Origin: CBDDBH01 sp965225625
GTDB lineage: Bacteria > Pseudomonadota > Gammaproteobacteria > JADZEE01
Direction of reading: 5' to 3'
Assembly (NCBI GenBank): GCA_965225625.1
Contig: CBDDBH010000025.1
Location: 62,001 to 126,000 of the forward strand
DNA length: 64,000 nt
Position 1 is the stretch's first letter, and every line of letters begins with the position of its first letter. Positions 18,759-27,367 of this stretch are shown here, in pieces. The translations under genes were made by a program, and so were the position numbers. Under the pieces are notes generated by a model. That model saw only the letters and a program-made list of their open reading frames with translations. It did no database searches and had not been told where the DNA came from.

Positions 18759-20464
18759 ATGAATGCCCCAAGCAGCATCTGCGCATCGGCGAACTGCTGG
18801 TTCAAAAAGGTGTAGTCAGCCCCGATCAAGTCCGCATTGCTCTAACTGAGCAAAAGAAACGCAAAGAGCATCTCGGCAAAATCCTGGTACGGCTGGGGTT
18901 CGCCACCGAAACAATTATTCTCGATGTGCTCGGGGGCGCTCTTGGTCAGGATAAGGCCGACCTGTCCAAAGTCGTTGTCGACAGCGAAGCGATCAAGTTG
19001 ATACCCAAGGATCTGTCGCGCCGTTACCGCATTCTGCCGCTTACCTATGAGATGAACCGCAACCGGCTAACGGTAGCGATGGCGGATACGTTCAACGTCG
19101 TCGCGCTGGATCAAATCAATGCGTTGCTCGGCGGTGATGTCGAGGTCGTGCCGCTGCTCGCGGGTGAAGCCGAGATTGAAAAAGCGATCGACCAATTCTA
19201 CGGTTTCGAATTGTCAGTTGATGGCATTCTGCAGGAAATAGAAACCGGCGAAATCGACTATGAGAGCCTGGAGGCCGACAGCGAGGAGTATAGCCAGCCG
19301 GTCGTACGTTTAGTCAACGCATTGTTGGCCGATGCCGTGAAGCGTAGCGCGTCGGACATTCATTTCGAACCGGAACAAGGCTTCTTGCGCTTTCGCTATC
19401 GCATCGACGGTGTGTTGCGACAGGTACGCAGCCTGCACAAGAATTATTGGTCGGCAATCGCCGTACGTCTCAAAGTAATGTCTGGCATGGACATCGCCGA
19501 AACCCGTGCACCCCAGGATGGCCGCATATCACTTTCCTTATCGGGCCGGCCGATCGATTTTCGCGTATCGACCATTCCCACGGTGCACGGCGAGAATATC
19601 GTGCTGCGTATCCTGGATCGGCAAAAGGGCATTGTTGAACTGGACAAACTGGAGCTGGAAGAGGATGTCCTCAACACATTGAAGCTCATGGTTGCGCGCC
19701 CGGAGGGCATCATATTGGTGACCGGGCCGACCGGCAGTGGCAAAACCACGACCCTGTATTCAGTACTCAATCATCTGAACACCGAATCGGTAAACATCAT
19801 GACGTTGGAGGATCCGGTGGAATACCCCATGGGTATGATCCGCCAGAGTTCGGTCAACGAATCGGTGCGTCTGGATTTCGCCAGCGGTATTCGCTCTATG
19901 ATGCGCCAGGATCCCGATATCATTCTGGTGGGTGAGATCCGCGATGAGGATACCGCGCAGATGGCGTTTCGGGCCGCCATGACAGGCCACCAGGTGTTCT
20001 CGACCCTGCACACCAACACCGCGTTGGGCGCGATACCGCGACTGCTCGATATCGGACTGCGCCCCGACATCATGGCTGGCAACATCATCGGCATCGTCGG
20101 TCAACGACTCATCCGGAGCCTGTGTGAGCAATGCAAACAGCCCTATGAACCCAGCGACATCGAGCGGCGTCTGTTGGGACTTAAAGCGAGCAGCATGCGC
20201 CAGAGCTTATTCAAACCTACGGGCTGCGTTGCGTGTGAGCACCAGGGTTACAAGGGACGCACGGCATTAATAGAGTTGCTCAAGTTTGATCGCGACATCG
20301 ACGAATTAATCGCTCGCAGTGCGACCCAGCGGGAACTATCCACTCTAGCGCAATCAAAAGGTTTCAAGTCGCTTGCTGACGTTGGCGTGGAACGAGTCCT
20401 TGGCGGGACCACAACCCTGGACGAGGTCTCGCGAGTCGTGGATATCACCGAACGGTTTACCTGA
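18759..20464 (+). CDS. mshE: GspE/PilB/MshE-type assembly ATPase, frameshift near its start
   Basis: Hexameric cytoplasmic ATPase powering pilin polymerisation. Motifs: N-terminal MshEN-type c-di-GMP-binding-like segment (LRIGELLVQKGVVSPDQV), Walker A GPTGSGKTTTLY, Asp box and Walker B IILVGEIRDEDTAQMAFRA, His box TGHQVFSTLHTN, and a zinc tetracysteine (CEQC ... CVAC). The frame carrying these blocks has no start after the mshN stop, whereas ATG at 18759 reads M-N-A-P and then leaves frame. Adding one C to the CCCC run at 18766-18769 joins M-N-A-P to K-Q-H-L-R-I-G-E and gives about 568 residues. The break is thus a one-base homopolymer deletion, most likely a sequence error. The MshEN domain suggests c-di-GMP control. 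Confidence 0.85.
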
Positions 20465-21669
20465 TGGATGTATTTCAATACAAAGCGCTGAACGCCGATG
20501 GACGCATGCGCTACGGGCGCGTTGATGCCGTCAATCCAGCTGATCTAGAGATACGTTTGAGCCGCATGGGGCTCGACCTGATCAATTATCGAACTTTGCG
20601 AGCCAGAGGCAGTGGCGGAACCGGCCGTGGCGTAAAACGCGTCGATCTGATCACGTTTTGTTTTCATCTCGAGCAGTTGACACGAGCCGGAGTACCGATA
20701 CTAGAGGGGCTGGCGGACCTGCGCGACAGCATCGACAATCCCAGGCTTCGCGAGATTACCGCTGCGCTGATCGAATCAATTGGAGGCGGCAAGAATCTGT
20801 CGGAGTCGATGTCAGATTTCTCGCATGTGTTCGACGACGTTTTCGTCAGCCTGATCCGAGCGGGCGAGCAGAGCGGGCAGTTGTCGAAGGTGTTGGAGCA
20901 TATCGTCGAGAACCTGAAATGGCAGGACGAGCAGGCTGCTCACACTAAGAAATTATTAATGTATCCCGCGTTCGTGGGTATCGTGGTCACTGGAGTATTG
21001 TTTTTCCTCATGATTTACCTGGTGCCCGAGTTGATGACATTTATCACCAACATGGGTGGAGAATTGCCGTTTCATACCAAGTTGCTTATCTTTATTTCGA
21101 ATTCATTTGTAAAATATTGGTACCTGATCCTGTCCATACCGATGCTGACGTTCGCTTTAATCGTCGTTGGGGTAAGAACCAATCCGTCCTTCAAGGTTAA
21201 AGTGGATAATTGGAAACTCCGGGTGCCGGTCATCGGTCCGATAATGAACAAGATCATCCTGTCCCGGTTTTGCAATTATTTCGCGATCATGTATTCCTCC
21301 GGTATTACCGTGCTGGACTGCGTGCGCGTCGGCGAGGATATCGCTGGCAATGCGGCGGTTGCCGCGGCCATAAAAGAAGCCGGACGCGATATCGCCGATG
21401 GCGCCGGGATCTCAAAGGCATTCGAGGATTCGCGTCTGTTTCCTCCGCTGGTTGTGCGCATGTTGCGGGTCGGCGAAAACACCGGCGGCCTGGAAAACGC
21501 ACTGATGAACGTCAACTATTTTTATAGTCGCGACGTTAAAGAGTCCATTGAACGCTTGCAGACCATCATAGAACCGGCGATGACCATCCTCATGGGTGGT
21601 TTGTTGGCCTGGGTGATGCTATCTGTGTTGGGTCCAATCTATGACATTATCACTAAAGTCAAAATTTAG
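20464..21669 (+). CDS. mshG: GspF/PilC/MshG-type inner-membrane platform protein
   Basis: Polytopic membrane platform of the pilus machine, contacting the assembly ATPase. The 401 residues carry two GspF domains, each with the R-A-G-E / R-V-G-E signature: LIRAGEQSGQLSKVLEHI near residue 140 and MLRVGENTGGLENALMNVN near 340. Membrane segments lie at about 166-188, 218-240 and 370-390. The ATG at 20464 shares a base with the preceding stop, so translation is coupled. No defect seen. Confidence 0.88.
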   Translation: MDVFQYKALNADGRMRYGRVDAVNPADLEIRLSRMGLDLINYRTLRARGSGGTGRGVKRVDLITFCFHLEQLTRAGVPILEGLADLRDSIDNPRLREITAALIESIGGGKNLSESMSDFSHVFDDVFVSLIRAGEQSGQLSKVLEHIVENLKWQDEQAAHTKKLLMYPAFVGIVVTGVLFFLMIYLVPELMTFITNMGGELPFHTKLLIFISNSFVKYWYLILSIPMLTFALIVVGVRTNPSFKVKVDNWKLRVPVIGPIMNKIILSRFCNYFAIMYSSGITVLDCVRVGEDIAGNAAVAAAIKEAGRDIADGAGISKAFEDSRLFPPLVVRMLRVGENTGGLENALMNVNYFYSRDVKESIERLQTIIEPAMTILMGGLLAWVMLSVLGPIYDIITKVKI

Positions 21670-23248
21670 TTTTACCAGCAAACGAGCGTTTTACGTCACC
21701 GGCGATCGGTTGTTCGTCTACCATTGGCAGAATGGAGAAATGCAAGATCCGTTCGTGTTCAATGCCGATGACACCGGCTTGCTGCATGTTGAGCGCTATT
21801 TACAAGAATCGGAAAATCATCCGGTTTATCTTCTCGTCGATGTAGTCGAAGAGGAGTTTCGCCAGGATACGGTTCCGCACGTATTCGGTGGTGACCGTCG
21901 TTCCGTAACGCAGCGCAAACAGGCGCGACTGTTTCGCGGCGCGCGCTATTGCCACGCCATTGCCCAAGGGCGCGAGTCGGACGGTCGACGCGATGACAGG
22001 ATATTGTTTACAGCGCTGACAAATTCGGATGTGGTCTCGCGTTGGGTCAATGTTCTTGATCAACACAAAGTACCGCTGGCGGGTATCTATTCGTTGCCCG
22101 TACTTACCAAATCATTGTTGCCGAAGTTGGATGCTGATTCAGAGAACACGCTGGTGCTGACCCTGCACAGCGCCAGCGGTCTTCGCCAGTCGTTTTTCCG
22201 TGACGGCGAGCTGAAGATCAGCCGGCTGGCCACTATGCAGCGACTCGGATCGGAACCCTTCGGGGAATATCTGCTCAGCGAGCTGGAGAAATTGCGTCGC
22301 TATCTCAACAGCCTGCGCTTAATCTCGGGTAACAATTCGCTTGATGCCTATATCTTGGTCCACGGCGAGTTTCTGGATGAACTGAAGCAGCAATGCAGAG
22401 ATTCCGATGTCGTGCGCTACCACTTAATTGACGTCGCCGAAATTCAGAACCAGTTCGGCCTGGCGGTGCGCAACACGCCCTTCAGCGATTCGATATTCGC
22501 TGCGCTGCTGCTTGATACGACCCCGCCCAATCACTATGCATTATCTGAGGAGACGCGCTATTTCGGACTACACAAGGCGCGCATTACAATGCTGGCCGCC
22601 GCCGTTGTATTGCTGCTTAGTAGCCTGGTTTGGAGCGGCTTTAACTTCATAGAGGGTGTCTCGCTAAAACAGCAGTCGGTAGACGCGGAGCAAAAGGCTA
22701 ACCATTATCAAACCCGCTACGAAATGGCGAAGGAGAACCTGCCGCCGACCGCGGTGGAGCCGTTAGATGTGCAAACAGCTGTCAATGTTGTTGATACACT
22801 CGCCAAATACAAAACCAACCCCTTGCAGATCCTGCGCCTCATCAGCGGCGCACTGGATGGGTTTCCCACCTTCCAGTTGGACCAAATAGATTGGATGGGC
22901 AGTACCGATCCCAGCGCGGAGCCGGAATATGTTAGTAGCGGCCGGAGCTCAAGTCTGGCCAACAGCGCGACCCCGGACCCGGGTGACTATGATTACTACC
23001 AGATAGCGAAAGTTAAAGGTCATGTCGATCCGTTTGACGGTAATTACCGCCGAGCGCTGACACAGGTGACGCGTTTCGCCGATAAGCTGCGAGAGCAAAA
23101 CAACATTCAGGCGGTCAGGATCATCGCTCTACCACTGGACGTAAGCTCCGATGCCAAACTGGAAGGAAATGCCAGCATAGAGCTGCCAAAAGAAGGCGCG
23201 CATTTCATTCTGACTGTTGTCATGGGAATTAATCATGGCACGAGCTAA
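21641..23248 (+). CDS. MshI-like protein, PilM/PilN-type fusion
   Basis: 535 residues. The first 320 form a soluble region resembling the degenerate actin-like MshI/PilM fold (RAFYVTGDRLFVYHWQNGEM at the start). One membrane helix follows at about 325-345 (MLAAAVVLLLSSLVW), then a coiled-coil and PilN-like periplasmic domain. PilM and PilN are separate in type IVa systems, so a single chain covering both roles is an inference from topology. The ATG lies 29 bases inside mshG and the end overlaps the next gene by 14 bases, so the cluster is tightly coupled. Which msh gene it corresponds to cannot be confirmed by eye. Confidence 0.65.
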   Translation: MTLSLKSKFSFTSKRAFYVTGDRLFVYHWQNGEMQDPFVFNADDTGLLHVERYLQESENHPVYLLVDVVEEEFRQDTVPHVFGGDRRSVTQRKQARLFRGARYCHAIAQGRESDGRRDDRILFTALTNSDVVSRWVNVLDQHKVPLAGIYSLPVLTKSLLPKLDADSENTLVLTLHSASGLRQSFFRDGELKISRLATMQRLGSEPFGEYLLSELEKLRRYLNSLRLISGNNSLDAYILVHGEFLDELKQQCRDSDVVRYHLIDVAEIQNQFGLAVRNTPFSDSIFAALLLDTTPPNHYALSEETRYFGLHKARITMLAAAVVLLLSSLVWSGFNFIEGVSLKQQSVDAEQKANHYQTRYEMAKENLPPTAVEPLDVQTAVNVVDTLAKYKTNPLQILRLISGALDGFPTFQLDQIDWMGSTDPSAEPEYVSSGRSSSLANSATPDPGDYDYYQIAKVKGHVDPFDGNYRRALTQVTRFADKLREQNNIQAVRIIALPLDVSSDAKLEGNASIELPKEGAHFILTVVMGINHGTS

Positions 23249-23852
23249 AGTCGAGTGGTCGGTTTTGCGCGGGGCGTTTAGCATATTCGCGATCTGCTTT
23301 TTGATGAGCGGGATGATGTTGGGCGCAAGTTACTATTTTCGCGACGAGATGAATTCTGAGTTTTAGAAAAACCAGATCCGCTTCAAGACGGTAAGCCGCA
23401 AATACCTCGCCGTCGATGAAGAGGAGCGAATTATCCGCACCACCTATCCGCATTTCATTGAACTGTACAACCGCGGCATCATTGGCCGCGAGTCGCGGCT
23501 GGATTGGCTGGAAACGCTGCGCACCGCCGGCGAAAAAATCAAGATCCCGGATTTGCGTTACAGTATTGAGGCGCGCGAGCAGTACACACCTGATTTTTCC
23601 GTCGCCACGGGCGCGTTTAACATTTTCGCCAGCACCATGGAGTTGCAGGTCGGCTTGATGCACGAAGGGGACTTCACGCTGTTGCTTGATAGGCTTGATC
23701 GCAATGCAGATGGGCTTTACAACATCGATAAATGTTTGTTTCGGCGTGTGGCAAGCGGCAGTTCACGGCGCGGCAATAATCCGAATCTGTCCGCGTCATG
23801 TGATTTATTGTGGTTTACGGTGGCCCTGTCCGGGCAGGAGATTGTGCTGTGA
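23235..23852 (+). CDS. PilO/MshJ-like protein with an in-frame amber codon
   Basis: Short cytoplasmic start, one membrane helix (GAFSIFAICFLMSGMMLGAS, residues 13-32), then a coiled-coil and periplasmic domain, the PilO/MshJ layout. Translation from ATG 23235 stops at TAG (23364-23366, codon 44), and the same frame then stays open with sensible coding for 161 more codons (KNQIRFKTVSRKYLAVDEEE ...) to TGA at 23850. There is no indel; a single C-to-T change from CAG (Gln) would explain the amber codon. The downstream GTG start overlaps the final TGA. Either a nonsense mutation or a base-call error; readthrough is possible but unsupported. Confidence 0.65.
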
Positions 23853-24340
23853 AATTCAAGCGCTTGGTTCGAATGGAGATGGTAATCGCGCTCGCGATCC
23901 TTGTGTCAGTGACGGGTCCTGCGGCCAGTGCTGAGGATCTGGGCCGCTTGTTTCTGACGCCCGAAGAGCGCGCGCGTCTGGACCGTGCCAGGCAAGGTAC
24001 GGCTCCGGAAGTCGCCGAAATCAAGCCGCGTGAACGTGTGCAAACACAAACTCAGGAGGAGGAAGTGCCCCAAGTGGAGCGTATCATCGTCAACGGATTG
24101 GTACAGCGCTCCGGCGGCACCACCACGGCATGGGTCAACGGCAAGAACACTTTTGACGGTGATTTCGCCTCCGAGTACATCGCGGTAGAGACGCCGGCTG
24201 CTGGCGCCCAGCATGTGCGTATCAGGACGCCGGCGCATTTACCCGACGTTGATCTCAAGCCTGGGCAAGCCTATGAACCGTCATCACAACGTGTCATCGA
24301 CAGCTACCAAATTCCGCCAGCGGCAGAGACCGATCGCTGA
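23849..24340 (+). CDS. PilP/MshK-like small periplasmic protein
   Basis: 163 residues from GTG 23849, which overlaps the previous TGA by three bases (GTGA). An N-terminal signal helix (MVIALAILVSVTGPAASA) precedes a periplasmic domain with a PilP/MshK-like core, VERIIVNGLVQRSGGTTTAW then VNGKNTFDGDF, the pattern of a small beta-domain that docks on the secretin. Function is inferred from size, signal and place. The sequence similarity is thin and another periplasmic accessory role is possible. Confidence 0.6.
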   Translation: MKFKRLVRMEMVIALAILVSVTGPAASAEDLGRLFLTPEERARLDRARQGTAPEVAEIKPRERVQTQTQEEEVPQVERIIVNGLVQRSGGTTTAWVNGKNTFDGDFASEYIAVETPAAGAQHVRIRTPAHLPDVDLKPGQAYEPSSQRVIDSYQIPPAAETDR

Positions 24341-24386
24341 TCTGCTGCACCTCAATGGATGATCGGGCAGTGAGTTTCCTGCGTTC

Positions 24387-26105
24387 GTGAGTACCCTTCT
24401 ACGGCAACGCGCCAATGGCTTGCCGCGCCAAAACGGCGTGGTATTGCTTGCGTTCCTGCTGATATTCATCGTCGGTACTACGTTTACGCTGATCGCGGGT
24501 CTTAATCGGCAATCAGCCCAAGCCAATCAACAACAGCAAACGGCCCTGGCTCTGGCCGAAGCGAAAGCGACGCTGATCGGATACGCCGCAACCTATCCGG
24601 ACAACATCAATCCCGCGTCCGGGCCAGGTTACTTACCCTGTCCCGACGTAACCAATGACGGTGAGCCACGCACTGCCTGCGCCCTCGCCACTGATACCCA
24701 TGTTGGCAGATTGCCGTGGAATTATTTGGGCATCGGCAATTTACGCGACGGCAGCGGCGAGCGGCTGTGGTACGCAGTGGCCGACAATTTTCGTTACAGC
24801 CCGCAGTTAGTGCCACTAAATAGCGATACGCTGGGTCAGCTTACGGTGGATACAACGATGACCGATATAGTGGCTGTAATCATTGCACCCGGCACTCCGG
24901 TCGGCGCCCAGGCCGGGCGCGCAGCGGCCCCTAACGACCGTACAAATTATTTGGAGGATGATAACGCTGATGCCGACGTCGGGTTCGTGACCCAAGCAGC
25001 CGGCGTTTTTAACGACCGCGTCGCAATCATTACTCGGGCCGAGTTAATGGTCGCGGTCGAGCGCAGGGTGCTTGGCGAAGCGGCAAACGCGTTGAATAAC
25101 TATCGACAGGATCCGGATCGCGACGCCGTGCCCGGGCCGCTTGCTTTCCCATGGCTTAGCCCATTCGCGGATCCAACGGACTCGCCGTTTGACCAATTTA
25201 TAGGACCGTTTGACGGAGTCGTCGGTACTTTCGAAGGCCACCTGCCTGTTCATACTGCCGGGCAGAATATCCTTGCTCCATTTCAAGTGAGTTGGGCTTT
25301 AACGAGCATAACCAATGATGATCCCACGGGTGTTGCTCCGCCAATCTTGCCGTGTGTTAGTAATAGTGGATGCATTGATCCCGTTGCCGGACCTTTACTG
25401 AGTCCCATCATCGCAAATACGCTTAATGGGGATAATTGCGTGTGGGTTGCAAAGGATGTCATCAACTGTACCGTCTCTCAACCGTTGAATGCCCCGAACT
25501 GGCGCCAATATGTATTCACGTTCAACAATCCGGCGGTCGCCGCAACGCTGTCACCACCAGCGGTGGGTGGACTGCGCATGCGCCATTTCAACTTATCGGG
25601 GACAAACACAATTGGACAAATCGACGTCTCCGATTGGAGTCCGGGGCCGGTTGAACTTGGCCGCAGGGTCATCACTACCGATGCGGGTACCTTCGACCTA
25701 CTCAACATTCCATATGATCTCGATCCAAACGCTGGTCAGAACGAGATCGCACAATGGTTCATCGCCAACAATTGGCATCATCACATCTATATAGGTTACG
25801 AAGCGAGACCTTTGCCTTTGACGGTGCCGGGGGATCTGACGGTGTGCGCGGTGGGGGTCGATTGCTTGACTGTCTGTAGTTCGGGCGTGAACTGCCCTGC
25901 CGATGCTGCGCCGGCAATCATTACCAACGCGCGCGCCGTTGCAATCACTGCGGGGATAGAGTTACCGGCCCAGCTTGGTAATCGCCCGTCGGCGATACTG
26001 GGTGATTACTTTGACCTGGAAAACGCTTTAACCGCCGACCGCATTTTCCACAATCAGAGCAGTGGGCCGCTGTTTAACGATCAGGTTCGCGTGGTTTTGC
26101 CGTGA
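24387..26105 (+). CDS. large minor-pilin-like/PilX-type protein
   Basis: 572 residues from a GTG start. Only the first 50 are informative: R-Q-N-G-V-V-L-L-A-F-L-L-I-F-I-V-G-T-T-F, a hydrophobic helix after a short basic leader, similar to PilX/PulK-like minor pilins that lack the GFTLIE box. The rest is an extracellular-type sequence rich in Asp, Asn, Pro and paired cysteines (CPDVTNDGEPRTAC, CVSNSGCIDP, CAVGVDCLTVCSSGVNC). It shares a motif with the next pilin: PCPDC or PCPD followed by LPWN(Y/L)G or LPWMNLG. It probably forms the pilus tip, an inference from position and size. Confidence 0.6.
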   Translation: MSTLLRQRANGLPRQNGVVLLAFLLIFIVGTTFTLIAGLNRQSAQANQQQQTALALAEAKATLIGYAATYPDNINPASGPGYLPCPDVTNDGEPRTACALATDTHVGRLPWNYLGIGNLRDGSGERLWYAVADNFRYSPQLVPLNSDTLGQLTVDTTMTDIVAVIIAPGTPVGAQAGRAAAPNDRTNYLEDDNADADVGFVTQAAGVFNDRVAIITRAELMVAVERRVLGEAANALNNYRQDPDRDAVPGPLAFPWLSPFADPTDSPFDQFIGPFDGVVGTFEGHLPVHTAGQNILAPFQVSWALTSITNDDPTGVAPPILPCVSNSGCIDPVAGPLLSPIIANTLNGDNCVWVAKDVINCTVSQPLNAPNWRQYVFTFNNPAVAATLSPPAVGGLRMRHFNLSGTNTIGQIDVSDWSPGPVELGRRVITTDAGTFDLLNIPYDLDPNAGQNEIAQWFIANNWHHHIYIGYEARPLPLTVPGDLTVCAVGVDCLTVCSSGVNCPADAAPAIITNARAVAITAGIELPAQLGNRPSAILGDYFDLENALTADRIFHNQSSGPLFNDQVRVVLP

Positions 26106-26119
26106 TAGACTAAAACGCG

Positions 26120-26914
26120 ATGCACGAATCTCGCAAACAAGTCGCCGGGTTTACGCTCATCGAGTTGGCGATCTCGTTCTTTATCATCTCGCTGCTGTTG
26201 GTCGGCATCCTTGGCCCCATGGGGACCCGCCTGGAGCAATCCAACCGAGAGCGTACAGAGCAACAACTGGAGCAGATACGCGACGCGCTGTACGGATTTG
26301 CATTGGCCAACCGTCGGCTGCCTTGTCCGGATTGCCCTAATAACACGCTTGCCGGTTGCAACACGCTGGCGGCAGCACAGATTAACGACGGCCAGGAAGA
26401 TCTTCGCGCCGAGGCGCCAGCGACAAGTTCCTGTGTTGCGGGTGCCGAGGGCGTCGCTCCCCCCTCTGATCCTATCAATCGCGCGTCGATTGGTAATCTC
26501 CCGTGGATGAATCTCGGCGTTACGCGCACCGACGCCTGGGGCAATACCTTCGGTTACGCGGTAACTGAAACGTTTTCCGACGATGTTCCGGGCACTGGCT
26601 GCGGTGTTGCAAATCCGCTGGCCTCATTCGAACTGTGTTCCAACGGAGAAAACCGCATCTTTCCGAACTCTGCCGCGGTTGCTGCTAATACCCCGGATTT
26701 CGACAATATTCCGGCCATGGTTGTCTCCTACGGCAAGAACGGCTTTCCTACCGGTGCTTCATCCTTGCATGAACAAGAGAACTTCGACGGCGATCGTGAC
26801 GCGATTCTCAAACCGTTCGCGCGACTGGCGGCAGAGGAGTTCGACGACTTATTGATCTGGCTGCCGCCCAATGTCCTGCGTAACCGAATGGTTGTCGCAG
26901 GACAGTTACCGTAG
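26120..26914 (+). CDS. type IV prepilin-like protein
   Basis: 264 residues with a short leader and a prepilin cleavage motif G|FTLIELAISFFIISLLL, including the conserved Glu+5. The globular domain has paired cysteines and the LPCPDCPNN / GNLPWMNLGV motif shared with the preceding larger protein, so the two probably pack together. It is the last gene of the pilus operon before the repeat element. It is likely a minor pilin; the major pilin candidate is the gene at 32329. Confidence 0.78.
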   Translation: MHESRKQVAGFTLIELAISFFIISLLLVGILGPMGTRLEQSNRERTEQQLEQIRDALYGFALANRRLPCPDCPNNTLAGCNTLAAAQINDGQEDLRAEAPATSSCVAGAEGVAPPSDPINRASIGNLPWMNLGVTRTDAWGNTFGYAVTETFSDDVPGTGCGVANPLASFELCSNGENRIFPNSAAVAANTPDFDNIPAMVVSYGKNGFPTGASSLHEQENFDGDRDAILKPFARLAAEEFDDLLIWLPPNVLRNRMVVAGQLP

Positions 26915-26961
26915 TCGCGGCGTTACCGGACATAAGTAGCTAATTTTAACCCCTCACCTAA

Positions 26962-27009
26962 CCGCCAGGGATGGCGGAAATGCAGGTAATGCAGGAGCAA
27001 TTACCTGCC
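26962..27009 (+). repeat. GGCGGAAATGCAGG hairpin copy, left arm
   Basis: CCGCCAGGGATGGCGG followed by AAATGCAGGTAAT-GCAGGAGCA-ATTACCTGCC, a perfect nine-base stem with a GCAGGAGCA loop. The loop recurs in the 57817 copy with a different stem, suggesting compensatory change within one hairpin family. Confidence 0.6.
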
Positions 27010-27190
27010 CAACCCCTCTCCCGCAAGGGGCGAGGGGTGAGGGGCTAAACCGTGGGTCTCTTCTCCCCTTGTGGGGTGAGCGGGGAAAAGCAAGAGCCAT
27101 TTAACATGGCGCTTGCCCCGCGAACGCCCTTGCCGTGAGGCAAGGGCTGGGGGTTCTTAACGAGGCGTAGCCGAGTTCTAGAACAGGAGA

Positions 27191-27284
27191 GGCAGATTAA
27201 TGCTCCTCGGCTTTGGCTCCTGCTTCGCCCTACCTCCTACATCCTGTAGTCGTGCATAATCTGCACTTCCGCCATCCCTGGCGG
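27191..27284 (-). repeat. GGAGGTAG palindromic repeat, most complete copy
   Basis: Read on the minus strand it runs CCGCCAGGGATGGCGG, then GTGCAGATTATGCACGACTA, then a GGATGTAGGAGGTAGGGC core, then GAAGCAGGAGCC and GCCGAGGAGCATTAATCTGC. The outer GCAGATTATGC and GCATTAATCTGC are inverted, so the unit can fold on itself. Related copies lie at 55557-55600 plus 57057-57094, at 56041-56088 and at 57817-57863. Confidence 0.65.
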
Positions 27285-27367
27285 TCGGATGAGGGGTGAA
27301 ATAATAAGAATGCAGGGCTATAAAAACGCCCGCCCGTTTACCTCAATGAGCGACGGTCACATCCCCC

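Larger units (their letters stand above)
26949..27297. repeat. MITE-like intergenic element with about 43-base terminal inverted repeats
   Basis: The 453-base space between the pilin and kinase genes is filled by this element. Its left arm (26949-26992) and right arm (27255-27297, reverse complement) share ACCCCTCA, then ACCGCCAGGGATGGCGGAA and TGCAG, with a few mismatches. Each arm contains the palindrome CCGCCA-GGGA-TGGCGG. Inside are smaller hairpins such as CCCCTCTCCCGCAAGGGG and GCAGGTAAT/ATTACCTGC. No open frame of note. It behaves like a non-autonomous palindromic element or a nest of several. Confidence 0.75.

Noticed and set aside
23364..23366. TAG in the PilO-like gene as pyrrolysine
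   Set aside because: No reason for pyrrolysine in such a protein and no supporting genes; a CAG-to-TAG change is simpler.
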